Of a stretch of DNA of 64,000 nucleotides, positions 33,265 to 46,777 are shown one piece after another. The notes under the pieces were generated by a model, which was not told the origin of the DNA, ran no database searches, and worked only from the letters and a program-made list of their open reading frames with translations. Origin of the DNA: Chara braunii (taxonomy: Eukaryota; Streptophyta; Charophyceae; Charales; Characeae); assembly GCA_003427395.1 (NCBI GenBank), contig BFEA01000644.1, positions 636,069 through 700,068 of the forward strand, given 5' to 3'. Position 1 is the stretch's first letter; each line of letters opens with the position of its first letter. The translations under genes were made by a program, and so were the position numbers.

Positions 33265-35164
33265 CCTATCGCGCGCGGCAGTCCCTCACCATACTGGGGA
33301 GCGTTGAACCTCACGGTCGTGTCACTCATGATTTTTTCTTGAAGAAACAACAAGTCACCACTCCGACCGTGCTCGCTTGCTATACCTCTCACGACACCCC
33401 ACAACAGGTCGGGGTGCCGCGAGGTACAACTCACCTCTACCCGAGGGGTTGTCGCCACCCTCAGGTAGGCGTATCCCTACTGAGCTACCGACCCATATGC
33501 GAAGGCTTTTACATGCCTTTGTAGAGGTAGGTCGGCCGATGACGTTTTCTCCATCGTTGTAGCATAGGTATACGTGCGGTTGAACGCCTAAGACTCACCC
33601 GCTTATGTGTCGAGCATTGAGGCGCTGATCTTCCGGACCGACTTACTATTCAGGTCGACTCGATTGACGATCTCTCGCACATACATTACTCTGACCTATT
33701 TATACTTGATCAATTATATACGCTATTTAAGTTTTCCCAAACCAATACATATATGAAGAATACAGTCCAAAGGTTGAGACTGAAAGGCAAGGAGATATTT
33801 TTACATTTCACATGACAAAGGCAAACATCAGGATGAACAAAGCTGAACTTTTAGAAGAGAAAACAATCAATCGGCTCTTGGCCTTTCAAATAGACATCAC
33901 AAAACAAAAGTAGGTTCATGGTCTTTCAAAGAAAATGACATGAATCAGGTTCTCTGGCTTGTCAATTATCCTAATCTGCTCATCATCAAGAAAAGGTGAA
34001 GTCTGAATAACCAAACCAAATGTTCAAAGGTTGAGCGTCGAAGAAATGTCTGAGTCGAGGCTCAGGTAAGCACAAGTTCTGCATTGCGAGTAGAGTGAAT
34101 AACACATGGTTGGTCGTTTTACTGACCTGCAGAGAAAACAAAAGCATTTCACAATCCTAACAAAGACAACCATTCATTCACTTCCACACACATAACACCT
34201 GCGCTTCCAAACCTTTCAACCAGACATTCTCTTTTCGACTTCGTCATTTCGATGACCTCTTTTGATCAAACACAGACCTTTTAGACAATGACCCGAAAAT
34301 GAGAAATACCATTTAGTTCAGAGGTAGATGCGAAGTGTGTGAGTCAAGGGTGAGTGAGGGTTGAGGTTGCGAACCAACCTGTTACCATAAGGCAACAACA
34401 TGCAGTTTTGGTCACAAGATCTCAACACCTCTCTCACTATCGCCCTACACGAAGTTCAACGATGTGAACTTCAATTCTATCGGTGGACTATAATATAGTC
34501 GGATCAAATGTACGTATGAAGTAAGAAGACTCCGACAGAAGCCTTCATCTCATACTTACTCAAGCAGTAGGATAACTCAGACATGAGTATCCTACCACTT
34601 GTTTTAGTCTAACTGCTTTAGACTTAGACAGACCATGGGATGACCCGCACAGGAGTACCCCACTTCTATTTTGTCAACCTAACTATCGAATATATATATA
34701 TGTGTACAGACGAGTTAATAGGATGTTCCTCACAAATGAATCTTATCCTATTACCCGTTTTGTACCACGATTTATATATCCATACATTCATTAGATATAA
34801 AGTAGTCAAGGGTACTGCAAAGAAGGGTTTATGGAATGAGAATGAGAAAAGACATAACTTGTTTTCTTGTTTTTTTGCATTTTTATTCTTCTTTTTCATT
34901 TTCCTCATTCTTTCTACTTATCTCTTTCTACATTCTCTTTTCTGACTTCTTCCTTCTTTCTTCTTTGTACCCTTTTCACTTCATCGTCGAGTCCTCCTGC
35001 CTAAGTGACCTTGTGTGCACTTGGACTTTATCTAGGTCAACGTGTGTGAACCCGGATATGGTTCTAGTCGGGCACAAGGTTCACGTGCACATATTTGGTT
35101 GTGCTAGCAATCAGATGAGAACAAACGGTATGGACTGTATAGGAAATGAAATAGTAACAACAAC

Positions 35165-35165
35165 A

Positions 35166-35223
<58 letters not shown>

Positions 35224-35284
35224 TAATAATAATAATAATAATAATAATATATAATAATAATAATAATATAATAGTAATAATAAT
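35165..35284 (+). repeat. (AAT)n microsatellite
   Basis: An almost pure AAT run of about 120 bases at the edge of the 2.6 kb segment specific to this LTR. Confidence 0.95.
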
Positions 35285-35595
35285 GCAAGAAACATGAATG
35301 AGCGAGATATACAGAAAACAAAGTTACAATCATGTAGAAGTCAGGATAGTTAGGTAACAAGTACAGAGTTCAAATGAACCGATATTCCATACAAATAAAA
35401 GCGATATAGTGTCCTCGCGAGCCAACATTCACATCCTTAGGTCACACCATCCCTGTCTTCGATGTCACTTCTACTGTCCGACACCTAGTCTACTCCGCTC
35501 ACCCTACCTGTCCCACCTACATTCTGGCATCAGGCTCACTTCGACTGTGAAGACCAATGTACATGACGTTACTACCTACGCAGTCCGCGAGTATA

Positions 35596-36430
35596 CACCA
35601 GATACATTTTCTCTCTCTTCTCTTTCTCTTTATCGCTCTCTCTGTCTCACTTTCTGTGTATGTGTCTTTCTCCATGTATGTCACAGTGCACGGTGTGTCT
35701 CTCTGTATGTTAAAGTGGTTGTGTGTCTGTTTCACTGTATCTCTGAGTGCGTCACTGTGCCGTTATGTATTCTGTGTCATCATGCACTGGGTGACTATGT
35801 ATCTATGTGGTTCACTGTATGGGTCACAGTGTCGCTGTTTGTTCCACTGTATCTGTGTGTGACACCGCGCCTGTGTCTATTCCACTGTGTATGCATGTGT
35901 TTCGCTGACACTGTGCACTTTGAGTTTGTGCCTCCGTGCATCTGTGTGACTGTGTATCTGAGTGTTACCGTGTGTATGTCACAGTGGCGGTGTGCCTGTT
36001 TCATTGTGTCTTTGTGTGTCTCACTGTGTCACTGTGTCTGCGTGTCACAATGTGACTATATGTCACTGTGTGACTGTGCGTGTGTCTGTGTATCTGAGTG
36101 TCAATGTGTGTCAGTTTCGCAGTGTCTGTGTGTCTGTGCACTGTGTTTCACTCTGTGTTTCAGTGTGCAATGCGTGTCACCGGGCACTATGTGTCTGTGC
36201 ACTGTGTCAATGTGAATGTGTGTACGTCACTGTGCACTTTGTCACTGTGTGACTGTTACTGTGACTGTGTGGGTTTCGCTCAGTATGTGTGTATTTCACT
36301 GTGCATGCGTGTGTGTCACAGTATCTGTGTGTGGGTCACATTGCCTGTGTGTCTTTATCTGCCTATCTGTTTATCTGTATGTTTGTCTGTCTGTCGTTTT
36401 CTGTCTGTTTGTTTGTTTGTCAATCGTAGG
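35596..36430 (+). repeat. TGTG/CACTGTGT-rich cryptic repeat
   Basis: About 830 bases built from degenerate CACTGTGT, GTGTCTGTG and TGTCAC words after a short TCTC-rich start. Long Cys/Val-rich open frames here come from the base composition and are not genes. Confidence 0.85.
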
Positions 36431-37232
36431 TCTGTGTAGATATAGGGGTTCGATCAGTAGGCCTATCGAATAGGGGTCACAGCTTTGTAGAGGTCGTAGC
36501 TATTAATTTTCTGAAAGGTCAAGGTCGTGGCTGCTACAGTACCCGAAAGGCCAAGTCCACGGACTTCCGGAAGGTTCCAAAAGTGACCTTTCGAAGTTGT
36601 CTCATGTTTAGTCAGAGACGAGTGGGCAAGTGGGCAAGTGGTCAGCCCATCTGCAGTACGTCGGCGGTGCAACTGCATCGAGTTGGCAGTGCAAATCCAT
36701 GTAGTCAGCGGTACCGGTCCCAATCAGTCCTAGTCCAGTCAAGCAAGTACCATATGAGACCGTGTGCACCACGGATATGGGAAAGGGCCAGACCAACGAG
36801 CTACAGAAGCATAAATCAAGGGGCAGCGTCCAGCTATTCATTCATTCCTGCGTAAGCCATGCGGTAGTGTTGCCACAGCGACTTGTGCGAGGTGGTATGC
36901 AGTGAGCCCGAAGACGAAGTGGGCAAGAAGGAGCTTAGCCATAACGATAGGATAGCAGCGGCCATAGCCGCCATAGTTGTAGATAGAGTGTAGCGCGTGT
37001 GTGTGCATGTATGTGTATAGAGTATCACGTGTGGGATATCCAGGGTGATCCTTTGTGTGTGGGATCAGAGAGTTGTGTGGGCGCTGTGTCGCCATAGCCA
37101 ATGAAGTGAACTTGTACCTGAACTGTGTTCTCGGCTACCAAATTTCTGAGTTTGAGTGGGCGATTGTCGCGAGTTTGCTGCACACCTGTTTGCATACATG
37201 TGAAGTGTGAAAGATATCGAGTCTGATTGCAC

Positions 37233-37352
<120 letters not shown>

Positions 37353-38354
37353 CACGGAAAATGAGTGATAGCGAACTTCAGTAACCAAGCAGCATTATAC
37401 ACATGAGACCAGATAGTCGTGACCTCGAACCAAAAGCAGAATTGCATTACGAGTCCCACCAAATAAGAGTACACCAAAAGTTCATAAGTGATAATGTTCC
37501 AATAGTCTCATCATCATCAATAAAGAACCAATGTCGACATCCTATCTGGTGCTCAGCACCCAGACTACAAATGGCAGATCCTATCTAGCCTATCTACAAT
37601 TCCGCTGACGACGTTAACAACTCCCCAAAGTACTAGCAGATCTCGGCCAAGGTTGTTCGCCTCAAGCACCAGGTATATCTCGCGTATCACTCATAACCTC
37701 GATCCCCAACTCACAGATGCTACATGCACCCAAGAACCACCATGCGCCCCATCCAACACACAGCAGCGCAGCTCGGCTATGGCTACCTGCTTCTTCCAGC
37801 TCTTCTTCTTATTCTTCTTCTTCTTCTTCTTCTTCTTCTTCTTGCGTATTCCTCTTCCACGCGATCATCTTCCTCCCTCTGCGCACTTCGTCCTCCTGCG
37901 ATCACCCTTTCTCCATCTGTGCACCTCCTCCTCTTTTTTCATCCTTCCTTCTTCTTCTTCTTCCACCTTTCGCGCTCTTCTTCATAAGTCTCACCTACTC
38001 TCTCTTTCTCTTACTCTTTGTGGTAGTTGCCTAGCACCCTCTTTTCTCACACACTATAGTGATCCCCATGTCTCAAAAGCACGGGAGGATAGAGGAAATG
38101 GGTAGGGATTATCGGAACTTGACAAAAGCGATGGTAAGTCCGAGAAGATGAAGGCTACTGCGTTTCTCCATGACGGTACACCAGTCCAGAAGTGTAAACG
38201 TCCTCTCTGTCTTTCACACACACATACACACACAAGTGCATACACACAAACACACGCATGCACGTAGTAGTGTAGATCTCCATGTTCTCGGGGTAGTTTC
38301 ATTCGATGTTGTTCATCCTATCGGTGAAAGTCTCAAGGGGGTAAGTCGTGAGAT

Positions 38355-38380
38355 CACACACACACACACACACACACACN

Positions 38381-38436
<56 letters not shown>

Positions 38437-38453
38437 CATACACACACACACAC

Positions 38454-38500
<47 letters not shown>
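38355..38500 (+). repeat. (CA)n microsatellite in 5' LTR
   Basis: A long CA run with a few CG and TA interruptions and one undetermined base at 38,380. Confidence 0.95.
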
Positions 38501-38503
<3 letters not shown>

Positions 38504-40305
38504 TTGTGTGTATTTTCATGATCTCGCGGTAGATTCATACAATGTTTACTCATCTTATCAATGGAAGTACCATGAGAGCGGCCGCGAGATTGAAAACTTA
38601 CCTGTTCTCACTCTCTCGCTCCGTCGTCGTCGTCGTTTCGTAGTCATAGCTGTCAGCATCCTCATTGCGCTTGTCGTCTAACTGCATGGTCTAGTAAGTG
38701 TTCTTCTCCTCCTCTTCCCTTTCTCCTTCTTCTTTTTCCCCTTCTTCTTCTTCTCCTCTTTTTTTTCCTTCCTCCTTCTACTTCTTCTTCCTTTTCTTCT
38801 TCTTCTTCTTCTTCTCCCTTCTCCCGCTTTCTCTCTTACTACCTTCCCCGTGTGACGCCTTCTTCCGTGCGGCCGTCTCCCGTTTGCTTGCGCTCTCCCT
38901 TCCTCCTCCGCGTCTCTGCTTTCTAACTTCTCGATGCATTCTCCTTCTCCCTTTTTCCATGCGATCATCTTCTTTCCTCTGCGCATTCTACCTCTGCCTG
39001 CGCGCGCTTTTAACCTATCTCCATCGCCTTCGGTCGAGCATCCGCTGTGCGGCCATCTGCTTCCTCTCCGCGCACCTCCTCCTCCTGCATTCTCCGCTTC
39101 TTCTTCTTCTCCCTACGCGTTCTCTTCGTTGCTCCCCGTTCGCTCGCTGGTTACTTCCTGCGCGGGGTGTTCAGTTCCTCCGTGAGAACTCTCCCCTCCG
39201 TGTCGCATGTCGACCCAGCTTAGTCGAGGTCGTGGTCGGTAGTGCAGCAACTGAAACCCCCCTTTTCGACTTCAGTGAATCCGCCCTTGTTGCATAGGCG
39301 GATTCACTTAAGTGGAATTGTTGAAAGCCCACACGGATGAGAAAGAAAAAAAAAATAAAATAAAAAAAAATAGAAATGAATCTAACTAAAATTAAAAAAA
39401 TAATAATAATAATAAAAAATCCAACTACCAATCCCTCGTTGTGCCAACGGGCTCTAACTTTAACTAACTCTGAACCCGAGGTCACGGGTTCGAGTCCCGG
39501 CCTAGTGAAATTGGGTGAAACCAAAGAAAAGCTCCTCGTCAAAAGGAGCGAGCTCGGGGTCTGATGGATTCGATCCCCGAGTCACGTGACCCTCAACCCA
39601 CATTGAAACCCACTGAGCTAGCTCTTACTTCGATAAGAAGAGGAGCAACTTGGGTATATGCAGAGGAGTGGGGCTTAGCCTGCCTAGTGGACCAAGCCTG
39701 TTTTCTAAGTCTTGGCGTGCACGCTTGCTGGCCTGCATGCCTGTCTGAGTTTTTGTCGGCTTGAGTGTGCGTGCGACCCGCCAGGGTACTTGGTTAATTG
39801 GAAGGCCCGAAGGGCCGGTATTTAGTTGAGGCCGCGACATTTGAGGGTCGTGGCGGTGAAGCACTCAAGTGGCGGGTAGGTTGGTACCACACCAAGTAGA
39901 GGTAGATTTGTCGAGTACCCGAACCAGAGGCCGAGTAGAGGAAGACAAAAGTTGACATTTTTTTTGATTCCCAGTACCGGTAGGTACCAAGCCAAGTTTC
40001 AGTGTGTGTCGCAAATCTACTCGACACAGTACTAACTCAATCAACCCTTCGATCTTCTCGGTCGGAGGGCATTACTATTGATCCTAACCGTCACAGCGCG
40101 CGTCATAACAACGCACGCGCATACGTTCGAAATTTTTGCACCGATTTACCCCTGCCTCAATGGCCGAGGGAATCGTTTCAAGTGTCACGCTAAAGCACGC
40201 ACACCCTCTTCATTTCAGACCGGCCCCGTCATGGTAGCCGATGTGGTCGCTGTGTCAAATGTAAAAGCATGGCCAAATACCCTTGTAAGGGTATTTGGTC
40301 CGACA

Positions 40306-41366
40306 GCGTGCTCATCCGTCGTCTCTTATCGGCCATCTTACACAATAATTGACGCAAGTTGGGCCAATCTATTAAGCGCTCGCTCAGTTCCTAGTTCGGG
40401 CGCTGAGTATGCCATGTGCATCACCCATTTCCCTCCCTGCTCGTCTTGGCGGGAGCTCCATCCCTCACATCCCTGAACCAGGCCTCATAGCCTTACCCTT
40501 TGCTCTTTGGCGATGGGTACGTCAGGCATGGAAGTACACCCGCACAGTCTGAATCACAACGCTGGCTTCCCAACAACACACAAGTTAGACTGATCACGCT
40601 CTCACTCACGGTGCACACTGCGAGCACAACGTCCGCTGACGATCGCCCTCCAAACGACGTGTCCCAAACATCCTTCAAAGGGCTGAGTACGCCTGACACG
40701 ATGACTGAATCCATCTTCCCCCGCTGATCGCCAATTAGCTCTGGCTATATGCAGACTGCAGCACTGGTCGTAGGCCTCAGCGGACCGAAGGTAGCAGCAA
40801 AACCCGGTGTCGGGACTGATGGGTCCCGAATAACTTCCCGTCACTCGAGAGACTGAATATAGACAAATTGTGCACGACAGAGAAATTTGGAGTAAGGAAG
40901 AAAGAGAGAGAAAAGACAAAGGATTAGGCCGCAGGAGGGAGCGATGCCCTGGGGTGAGAACCACAGGAGGAGAAAACCAGCGACGACAAGAGAGTAAGCG
41001 CAAGAACAAGGGCACATAGAATATAGCATGAGGCCGGGAGGGCCGTTGGAGCTCAACAAGACCAAGGCCAAGGGACTCTTGAACCAGCAAACGCGGCACG
41101 ACAGCGACAACCGAATGAGGAAGTTGAGAGACGGAGGCCCGGAGGCCGTGGGAAACTAGAGAACAACGGCCCAACATGGGGGTCACCTACGGGAGCCTTG
41201 AGTTTGAGGCTACGACCAAAGGAACCAGCGCGGGCGAGGCGCAAGAAAGGCAAGGGAAAAGGTTCACCAGGTGGTGGCAAACGCCCAAGGAACGTGGGAC
41301 ACCTTGGGGAGAGGCACCCGGGGCCACGTGGGACTAGGTAAAAATAATGGTGTCCGGAACAAAATG
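40306..41366. other. No gene; right flank of the LARD
   Basis: Begins with the GCGT repeat of the proposed target duplication. A CTATTAAGCGCTCGCTC stretch near 40,370 resembles the TATTAAGCG words next to both LARD-type 3' LTRs. A few G/C-rich frames on the minus strand show no recognisable motif. Confidence 0.4.
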
Positions 41367-41530
41367 TGTCGGGGACCACCGGCGGGACTACGTGTCGGGG
41401 ACCACCGACGGGACTAAGTGACGGGGACCACCGGTGAGACTAAGTGTCGGGGACCGCCGGTAGGACCCCCGACGGGACCACTAGTAGGCAAAGTGTCGGG
41501 GACTAGCATGTGACAAATGGCGGGGACATG
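41367..41530 (+). repeat. 26 bp tandem repeat, 4 units plus degenerate tail
   Basis: Units start TGTCGGGGACCACCGG at 41,367, 41,393, 41,419 and 41,445, ending GACTA(C/A)G. They are followed by decayed copies to about 41,530 that keep GTCGGGGAC. Confidence 0.9.
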
Positions 41531-41571
41531 GGAATGCCTCGACAAAGGACTATGGAGCGGCATGAGGGGAA

Positions 41572-42116
41572 ATAATTAAAGCAAGGAGCGCCGTCAAGAC
41601 CAAGATCTTGACGGCTAAGAATATTAGCACAACTAGTGCAAACACTAGTGAGAGCAAACGGAGAGGGCAAAAGGAAAGAGAAAGTAAAGAAAACATGAAG
41701 TGGGAGGCATGGGAGCAGTCCGAAAAATCTCGGATCAGCCTCCCTAAAAAAAATGGAGTCAAAAGAGACCCCATGTGAAAAATAGGCCTCCGGGAGAAAA
41801 TCGGAGTAGGAGGGGTCACTATGGGAGAAAAATAGAGGAAAAGAGAAGCTCCCATGAGCATGAGAAGACCATTATTGCAGTCCGAGAAATAACGGACTGC
41901 ACCTTGGGTATAGGAAGGGCCAAAACTAAGAGGGAGGGCCTAGAAAAGGGCCTTAACGACCACTTGACACTTGACATGCTAGAAAAAAAGAAAGAAAAGA
42001 AAAGAAAATGAGGGAGAATAAGACAAAAAGAGTGAGAGGGAGTGAGTGAGTTGGCCGTCAGTAGGGACTGCCACAAGGAGGGACTGGCAGGNCCTTANTG
42101 TCCAANAAANGNGGGG

Positions 42117-42151
<35 letters not shown>

Positions 42152-43262
42152 TGGCATTAACGGCAAAAAACGACCACTTGAGGAGATACATCCGTGACCA
42201 GATTCATTTTGGAATATGGCAGTTACAAAGGACTTTGATTTTCTTTGATTTTTGAAGAAAAAATCAAAGAAATCAAAGCCCCATGCAACCGAAAAATAAT
42301 GGATTGCATGGGGGAGGAGAAACACATGTTTTAGGTGCATCCAGAGCCAACATTGAGCCCGGATGCACTTAGAGATCAAACGCTCCATTTTCTTCTAGCA
42401 TGGGGCAAGTTGTGGGGCTGTGGGACTAGGAAAATGGCCATGAATGCAGTCCGAGAAATAACGGACTGCATGTGGATGCCTAGGTTAAGAGAAAATGAGC
42501 CACGGCAAGCCCAAAAGACTAGAAAAATGGTGATTCCGGCATGGGGCAAGTAGAGATGGTAAACGGCGACCGTGAGATGAGATCTCACGGACTAGGAAAA
42601 TCGGCATACATGTGGCACCTAAGAGAGAGATGTTGGGACCACCAAGGGCAAGGGGGTCCAAAAATAAAAATGAGACATCGTCCGGGATGTTGTCGGGGAC
42701 CGGGTGAGCCCAAATAATAAAAGTAAAAAAATGGGACAAGCGCAAGCAACCGGCACCGTCAAGATCGATGATCTAGATGATGGAAAATATTAGCACCACT
42801 AGTGCAAGTGGGGGCAAGTGGGAGAGTCATGGGAGAAAAGAGAATGAAATAATGGTGTTGGGAGGGCTGCCCAGCAGTCCAAGATATCTCGGACTAACTA
42901 GGCATGAAAAAATAGAGCCCCAAGAGGCTCAATATGAGAAAAAGGCTGTCCATAGAAAATTGGAGCAAAAGGGGCTTAAAATTTGACAAACGGAGGCAAA
43001 ATGGAGCCCCCTAGGAGCATGGGGGTGCCATTGTTAAGATCCGAGATATAACGGTCGAGTGTCAACCATGAATCTGACTATGAATGAGGCCCCAAGGCCT
43101 AGAAAGAGGGTGCACAACAGTTTGACACTTGTCACAACTGAAATAAAAGAAAAAGAAAAGAAAAATAAGAGAAAATTGAGGGAGAATGAGACAAAAGGGG
43201 AGAAAAGAGTGGAGGAGAATGTGCCGGCCTATTGGGACCTGAACAGTTGAGACTGACAGGAG
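41572..43262 (+). repeat. Two diverged tandem copies with a hairpin family
   Basis: The block at 41,572-42,060 (CGTCAAGA, TATTAGCAC, ACTAGTGCAA, hairpins, then a purine tract and GGGAGAATAAGACAAAA) repeats in the same order at 42,748-43,262. The hairpin GCAGTCCG/CGGACTGC occurs exactly at about 41,877 and 42,450. Variants lie near 41,718, 42,286, 42,880 and 43,039. The block may be LTR sequence of the neighbouring minus-strand element, whose interior starts at 43,494. Confidence 0.65.
42092..42144. other. Ambiguous bases and A-run
   Basis: Single undetermined bases at 42,092, 42,098, 42,106, 42,110 and 42,112 precede an A-run of about 28 bases, so local sequence quality is poor. Confidence 1.
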
Positions 43263-43493
43263 TAGGCACCGGCAGGTCCCAACTGTGATCTCATCCCTCC
43301 TAGGATGAGGGAGGGTAATCCGGATTGCAGAGATATGACCCTTGGGGCCACATCTCAATAAATTAAAAAGAAGAAAATGGGAGAAAATGCAAAAGAGAAA
43401 TGACCGGTTTTCTTTTGGACCATGGATCTGAGATCAGATCTCATGGTGGAGAGGAACTAGCCGCTTTTTGTGGGTCAACTCAAAACGGCTTAC

Positions 43494-45822
43494 CGGACCA
43501 TATTAAGCGACGTCCCCGTCGCTTCGCCAGATCTAAAAGCTACAAATCCAACCACAGCTCTAAGTGCTGACGAACAAAGGGACCAATCCGATTAGCCGAC
43601 AGACACAGGGTAGGGGCCTCCATCAAGCCATGCCTCCACAACTATATGCTGCCAGGTTCCTAACCCGGACCCTCATCGCCCAGGCACTAGGACGCTGATA
43701 GCATAAGTTCCAAAGACCCTCTCAACCGTCCTCTTTCCCCCGGTCCTAGACAACTTTCGGCTTCTCGTTGGGTGTCCCTAGTCCTGGCCAAAACTAGGGA
43801 CGCGGACCCTAACCGAGACCTTTGAAGGCACTCTCGCCTCCCTTCTCAGAGAATCCCTCGCAATCAAATACACATACTTATGTACGTATACTTAATATCC
43901 ACTCAACTCTTTCTGCAGTCTAGTACAGAAAGGTCAGGTCTCCATCTTGGCCCACTATAGCCTGGCTGATCGGACCAGGACTACGGCCCACCGCGTTATT
44001 ATTTTAGCGGCAGTACCCTCGTTGGTTGCGCAATGATAGGTTTTCTCCTGATAAGCATTCAATCAGGATTTCCCAGAAACCTCAACCTTCATTATCCCAC
44101 GGAGTATTTTCCCTAGGGCGGGCAACTCCCCTTAAACTCTTACCCCGTAGTCCCGCAGCCAGCTTGCGTCGGCGAGCAGTCATCTACTGGGGTTACGTCC
44201 TAGTGGTGCTAAACTTTTATCGTTAGCTTGGTCTTCCTTCAATAGGTCTCAGAACTAGCACAAGGGGTTAGACGGGGCGTCGCAAAACAAATCATGGGCC
44301 CACTGCGAGCTTACGCAGGGGTCTGAAGGCATTTACCAGCCCTCCCATAAAAGGCATGACATCCTTCGCACAATCACAAACAAAATCACCGCTAGGTCCA
44401 CCAGGCCGTGACCCCTAACTTGATCAGAGTCATCAGCCACCCATCCTGAGACATCTCTCGCCCTGCACTCATTGCGACTTTCCTAAGCATTCCAAGCAAA
44501 TGTGGTCCTTTTCGTCAGACTTTATCACTCATCGGACAACTTACCATGCCATAGATCAGTTCACCTACCTTTGAAGGTGAGTCTTCTACAATATCCCCTC
44601 TCACAAAAATCCAAGGGGGTCTCATCATAGAACAAAACATCCCCTCCTCCAAAAATCCGAGGGGGTCTCACCATCACACGCAACATTACTGAGAGACCAT
44701 CTTATGGGTCCTCGTCACAACTTAAACAATCAACAACCGGCATGGTGAAGCACCCGAGTCTCAAAGACTCGTAAATCTTCAAAAAAAACCTCACATCTTT
44801 TCACAAACGGACTGCACTCCCCCCCCTTATACTCTGCCTCATCGGCTGCTCGTAAGCAGATCGCATGAATATACCGAGGAGTAGACAGTTCCACATAACA
44901 CACATCCATAAACACGAGATGTATCAAAACATCTCTCACACAAGGTCATCATACATCAGGATAAAGCCACACAAGTGAGAGTGATAGTGATTGTCACGAA
45001 AACCAAACCCCATAAAGTCTTAACTCGATATGTACCCCAGGATAACATGTCTCTCTCAAAACCCAACATAGGTACCCAGCCCTCACTCTCCACTCTGCTG
45101 AGTGGCCCATGTCTCGAACATACGAATACTTCGGAACATACCCAACCCTACACAAAAACTCAAACCACGCAAATCTATCCCGGCGGTACACGCCTACCTA
45201 TCATACATCTGGCCACAACCACCTAAATCACACCGATAGAGGAAGCAAATGATTCGCTCAGTATTACAATCCGCATATGTACAGGTGGACAAGCTAGTCG
45301 CGACTATACCTAGGTATGTACATATCTAGCTCAGTCCCTATATACAAGAAGCTTTGATAGGCGAACCAGTCCCCACTCACTCATTGCCTCCTCTGGTTTC
45401 CCCTATATGGTTGAGTTATCCACAGTCTAAGTTACTTTACCGGACCATTATTGCGGAACCCCTCCCCGGACCTAACCTATACACATACCCACATCTAAGT
45501 ATAGGTCTGTCTTGACTCACATAATATGCAACTGGCCTTTACCAATTAGTACGGGGTAGGGTCACGCAACGGTTAGCCTGCTACTCCAATTTCCAGATCC
45601 ATACAGGTACAACCAAACTTCACCAACACGAATCCAAGGATCCTGGGCAGGCGACTGACAGAAATTTCCCAACCCAGGGGTTAGGGTGAATCCCCATTAT
45701 TTCCTACTATACTTTCTCCGCTCTATCCTTTTTTTACTCCTTACGACTCCTAGTCATTTCGCCCACCCACCTCGGACTCTTAGTCACCTGACTCACCCTA
45801 GTAATTACCCCACCCAGCGCCA
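43494..45822 (-). mobile_element. Interior of a second LARD-like element, non-coding part
   Basis: Blocks align with the LARD interior in the same order: TATTAAGCGACGTCCCCGTC (43,494) with 27,175, a GATC-CGG-CC block at about 43,960-44,035 with 27,725-27,805, and GGTTACGTCC at about 44,193 with 27,975. The start forms a perfect palindrome, AAGCGACG/CGTCGCTT, on the site expected for the polypurine tract. The presumed 3' LTR lies below 43,493, beginning TGGTCCGG on the minus strand. No second LTR copy was found in the window. Confidence 0.55.
44594..44686 (+). repeat. Two-copy repeat with C-run/G-run hairpins
   Basis: ATCCCCTC...AAAAATCC and AGGGGGTCTCA are repeated at about 44,594 and 44,639. 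CCCCT and AGGGGG can pair within each copy. Confidence 0.8.
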
Positions 45823-46599
45823 TCATGCCCCTTTCTTCCTTGAGCCCCACTTATGGTTTCGCTGGCTCCCATTGTGGCCCTCGGCGCCTTGCCTGCCATT
45901 CCCACGCCCTCTATTGCCGCGTCCACCATCTCCACGGCCCGTATTGCCACGCCCGCCATCTCCGCGGCCCCTTACGACGACCTGTTTTTGGCCCCTCCCA
46001 ACTGTCGTACTGTCCGGCGAAGCTTGCTGTATCGGCGGCCGCGGCGGTCCGACAAGTTGGATTTGGACTAGCGGGGGCCCATGGGGCATCACGTTCATCC
46101 AAGGGCCCATATAATTACTTTGCGCCTAGGGCATATAAGGATTATGGGCCGGCCACAAGTTCACTCTGTTACACGGCGCCCACTACCCATGTAGTGCTGG
46201 CCCGATCAGAGGAGGGTCCCTTGGTCTTGCCTCGCTTCCCCACTCTTGCGGGGTAACCGCCACTTGTTGCGAGCTCTGCCCTTTTCCGATATCTTGACCG
46301 CCCTGAGCGAGGTTCCTTGCCTTCCGCTGCGCCTTGGTCAACTTGAGAGGTTCATGCCCCTCCTTTATCTCATCCTCCCTCTTGCCTTTGTCCCTAGCCT
46401 GAACACCGGCTCGCCTCTTCGGGGTTCCTATTGAGTGGGGTGACTCCTGGTCATCCTCCTCTGTCCCTTTTTCACTCTGGTCAGTCGGCCTGCTTGGGGA
46501 ATCTTCCGAAATCTTCCGCTTGCCTTTCCTGGTCTCTTCCAGCCGTGCTAACCTCTCTTCCAATACCCCTACTTGTCTTTGGGCATGTGACTAGGCCAT
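45823..46599 (-). pseudogene. Gag-like ORF with coiled coil and RGG-rich tail, three in-frame TAG stops
   Basis: One frame runs from an ATG at 46,599 for about 259 codons to 45,823 and contains three TAG codons (46,593-46,591, about 46,185 and about 46,137). In order it shows a heptad-like VGVLEERLARLEETRKGKR coiled coil, a long Lys/Glu/Ser-rich charged region, a Pro/Asn/Tyr-rich stretch and an RGRGDGGRGNTGRGDGGRG nucleic-acid-binding-like tail. Position and composition suit a gag of the second LARD-like element, upstream of its non-coding interior. No family is recognised by sequence, so gag is inference. The consistent composition on both sides of the stops argues that it was one protein. 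Confidence 0.55.
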
Positions 46600-46777
46600 C
46601 CTAGTCGCCCTGAACAGTTTTAGTATCGAGAGTTTATATAATTGTCTGCACTTAGTCTTTTGAGGTAGCATATAGCGAAGCCGATCATCTTCAGCTTAAG
46701 ACTGGGCCTGCCCCTTCGTATCACAAGTCTATTCTTAGTTAGATACTCTCTTCAGTTGATGATAAGCTATAGTCAGG

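Noticed and set aside
35409-36473. Long Cys/Val-rich plus-strand ORF of 268 codons
   Set aside because: It arises from TGTG/CACTGTGT low complexity. Other frames are equally open and there is no domain.
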